Shown in pieces: positions 63,301 through 64,000 of a stretch of 64,000 nt of DNA (position 1 is its first letter; each line of letters starts with the position of its first letter). Both the position numbers and the translations under genes were made by a program. The stretch lies in contig JAEMBT020000006.1 of assembly GCA_018873245.2 (NCBI GenBank), forward strand, positions 7,027,855-7,091,854. The letters are read 5' to 3'. Under the pieces are notes generated by a model, which saw nothing but the letters and a program-made list of their open reading frames with translations, had not been told where the DNA came from and made no database searches. This DNA comes from Archegozetes longisetosus (taxonomy: Eukaryota > Arthropoda > Arachnida > Sarcoptiformes > Trhypochthoniidae).

Positions 63301-63933
63301 GAAAACACGCTTATTCTTTGTTAGAGCGATTGAATGACCATAACCGCATGAAATTTCTTCAATCTTTTCTCCATCAAAACTGTTGTTTGCCATTAAGTCT
63401 ATTGGTTTCGGTATAAATGGATCGTGACTGTTACACCCTGTTTCTCCCCACTGATTCCAACCCCATGCATAAACATCGCCAGTTTCTGTCAATGCAAGTG
63501 AATACTTGTGACCGCAACGAACTTTGACAATACACTTGTCACTCAAAAAAGTATTCAGTTTTGGTTTATCTTCGTTCTTTATTGTTCCATTTCCCAACTG
63601 TCCGAATGTATTTTTGCCCCAACAATAAACTTTTTGATCTTCAGTCAGTGCTATGACAAAATCTAACCCTTTAGCAAAATCAGTCACTTTAACACCACAC
63701 AACTCATTAACAATTTTCGACTCAATGAATTCTTTAGAGACTTCATCTCTATTCATGAATTCATTTTCTAATCTTAACTTAACAGAACAGTCTCTATCGA
63801 AGATGTATACTTTGTCATCATTTGTTACTATGATTGTGATAGAAAAATTAGGAAAAAATGAAAATTTAATATTGTTACTGAAATGTTTGTTCAATTGATC
63901 GGAAACGTGATGATCTGCCACACGACCTTCCAT
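60328..63933 (-). CDS. RCC1-repeat protein fused to two tandem kinase domains (reconstructed as one gene)
   Basis: Two long frames, 63933..62144 and 61681..60328, joined by a proposed GT-AG intron (62143..61682, phase 2), give 1047 residues. Residues about 80-350 are RCC1 repeats (YCWGKNTFGQLGNG, YAWGWNQWGETG, FGWGYNEFGQLGTG, YAFGYNEFGQLGIG). Kinase 1 (about 376-680) is complete in motifs: GEGSYG, Lys403, HRDLKPNN, DFGLA, APE. Kinase 2 (about 728-990) has GSGSFG and Lys755 but HCDLKPSN for HRD and DTG for DFG. Both show an eIF2-alpha-kinase-like block (WFEEN, then EM.LCD). The join is proposed because frame 1 stops inside the kinase C-lobe and frame 2 starts with exactly the missing part, including DRPDC, in the right phase. 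An in-frame TAA upstream supports the ATG at 63933. Alternative: two adjacent truncated genes. Function is unknown. Confidence 0.75.
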
Positions 63934-64000
63934 AATTTGTTTGTCTTTAATAGTTTCTGAATTTACTTAGAATTTGGTTCTTACTGATAAGCGCACAATT

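Noticed and set aside
1..64000. CRISPR arrays, operons, prokaryotic promoters, viral or plasmid genes
   Set aside because: The window is spliced eukaryotic sequence and no such features are visible. No viral gene remnants were recognised.

Overview
This is eukaryotic nuclear DNA, about two-thirds A+T, carrying spliced animal genes. GT-AG introns are mostly 60-460 bp, with a few of 1-3 kb. Protein types and gene structures point to an arthropod. The sparse introns in several genes (DHFR and MDP1 intronless, PIGO and SCOT in three exons) and the divergent mitochondrial EF-Tu make me suspect an acariform mite, but that is inference. I rebuilt exons by hand: reading frame and phase agree across every junction given, and all matches to families are from memory of family sequences, not a search.

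Left part (1-13 kb): a minus-strand PTCD2-type mitochondrial PPR protein runs off the left edge and is divergent with ribosomal protein RPL36. Next is a minus-strand MCTP (multiple C2 and transmembrane) gene in at least 16 exons between 3116 and 12887. Its first exon was not found. From 12.9 to 19.3 kb I see no gene, only remnants of DNA transposons (a Tigger/pogo-like end, a candidate MITE, a GTCAGCG repeat cluster).

Middle (19-41 kb): chaperonin subunit CCT3 (+), tRNA-Gln(CTG) (-), nicotinamide riboside kinase (-), a cathepsin D-like aspartic protease (+), a DAZAP1/Hrp48-type two-RRM protein (-), an AF9/ENL YEATS-domain transcription factor (+), MDP1 phosphatase (-), ULK3 kinase (+) and DHFR (+).

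Right part (41-64 kb): about 9 kb is almost gene-free, apart from one candidate small secreted cysteine-containing peptide. Then come a GAS1/GFR-like cysteine-rich receptor (-), mitochondrial SCOT (+), PIGO (-), a mitochondrial EF-Tu (+), a candidate hAT-like inverted-repeat element, and at the right edge a minus-strand gene that I reconstruct as RCC1 repeats followed by two tandem kinase domains, the second with degenerate motifs. That gene is the most unusual object here.

The genes do not form a pathway. They are mostly housekeeping loci (translation, protein folding, ketone-body use, NAD and folate metabolism, GPI-anchor synthesis) mixed with signalling genes.
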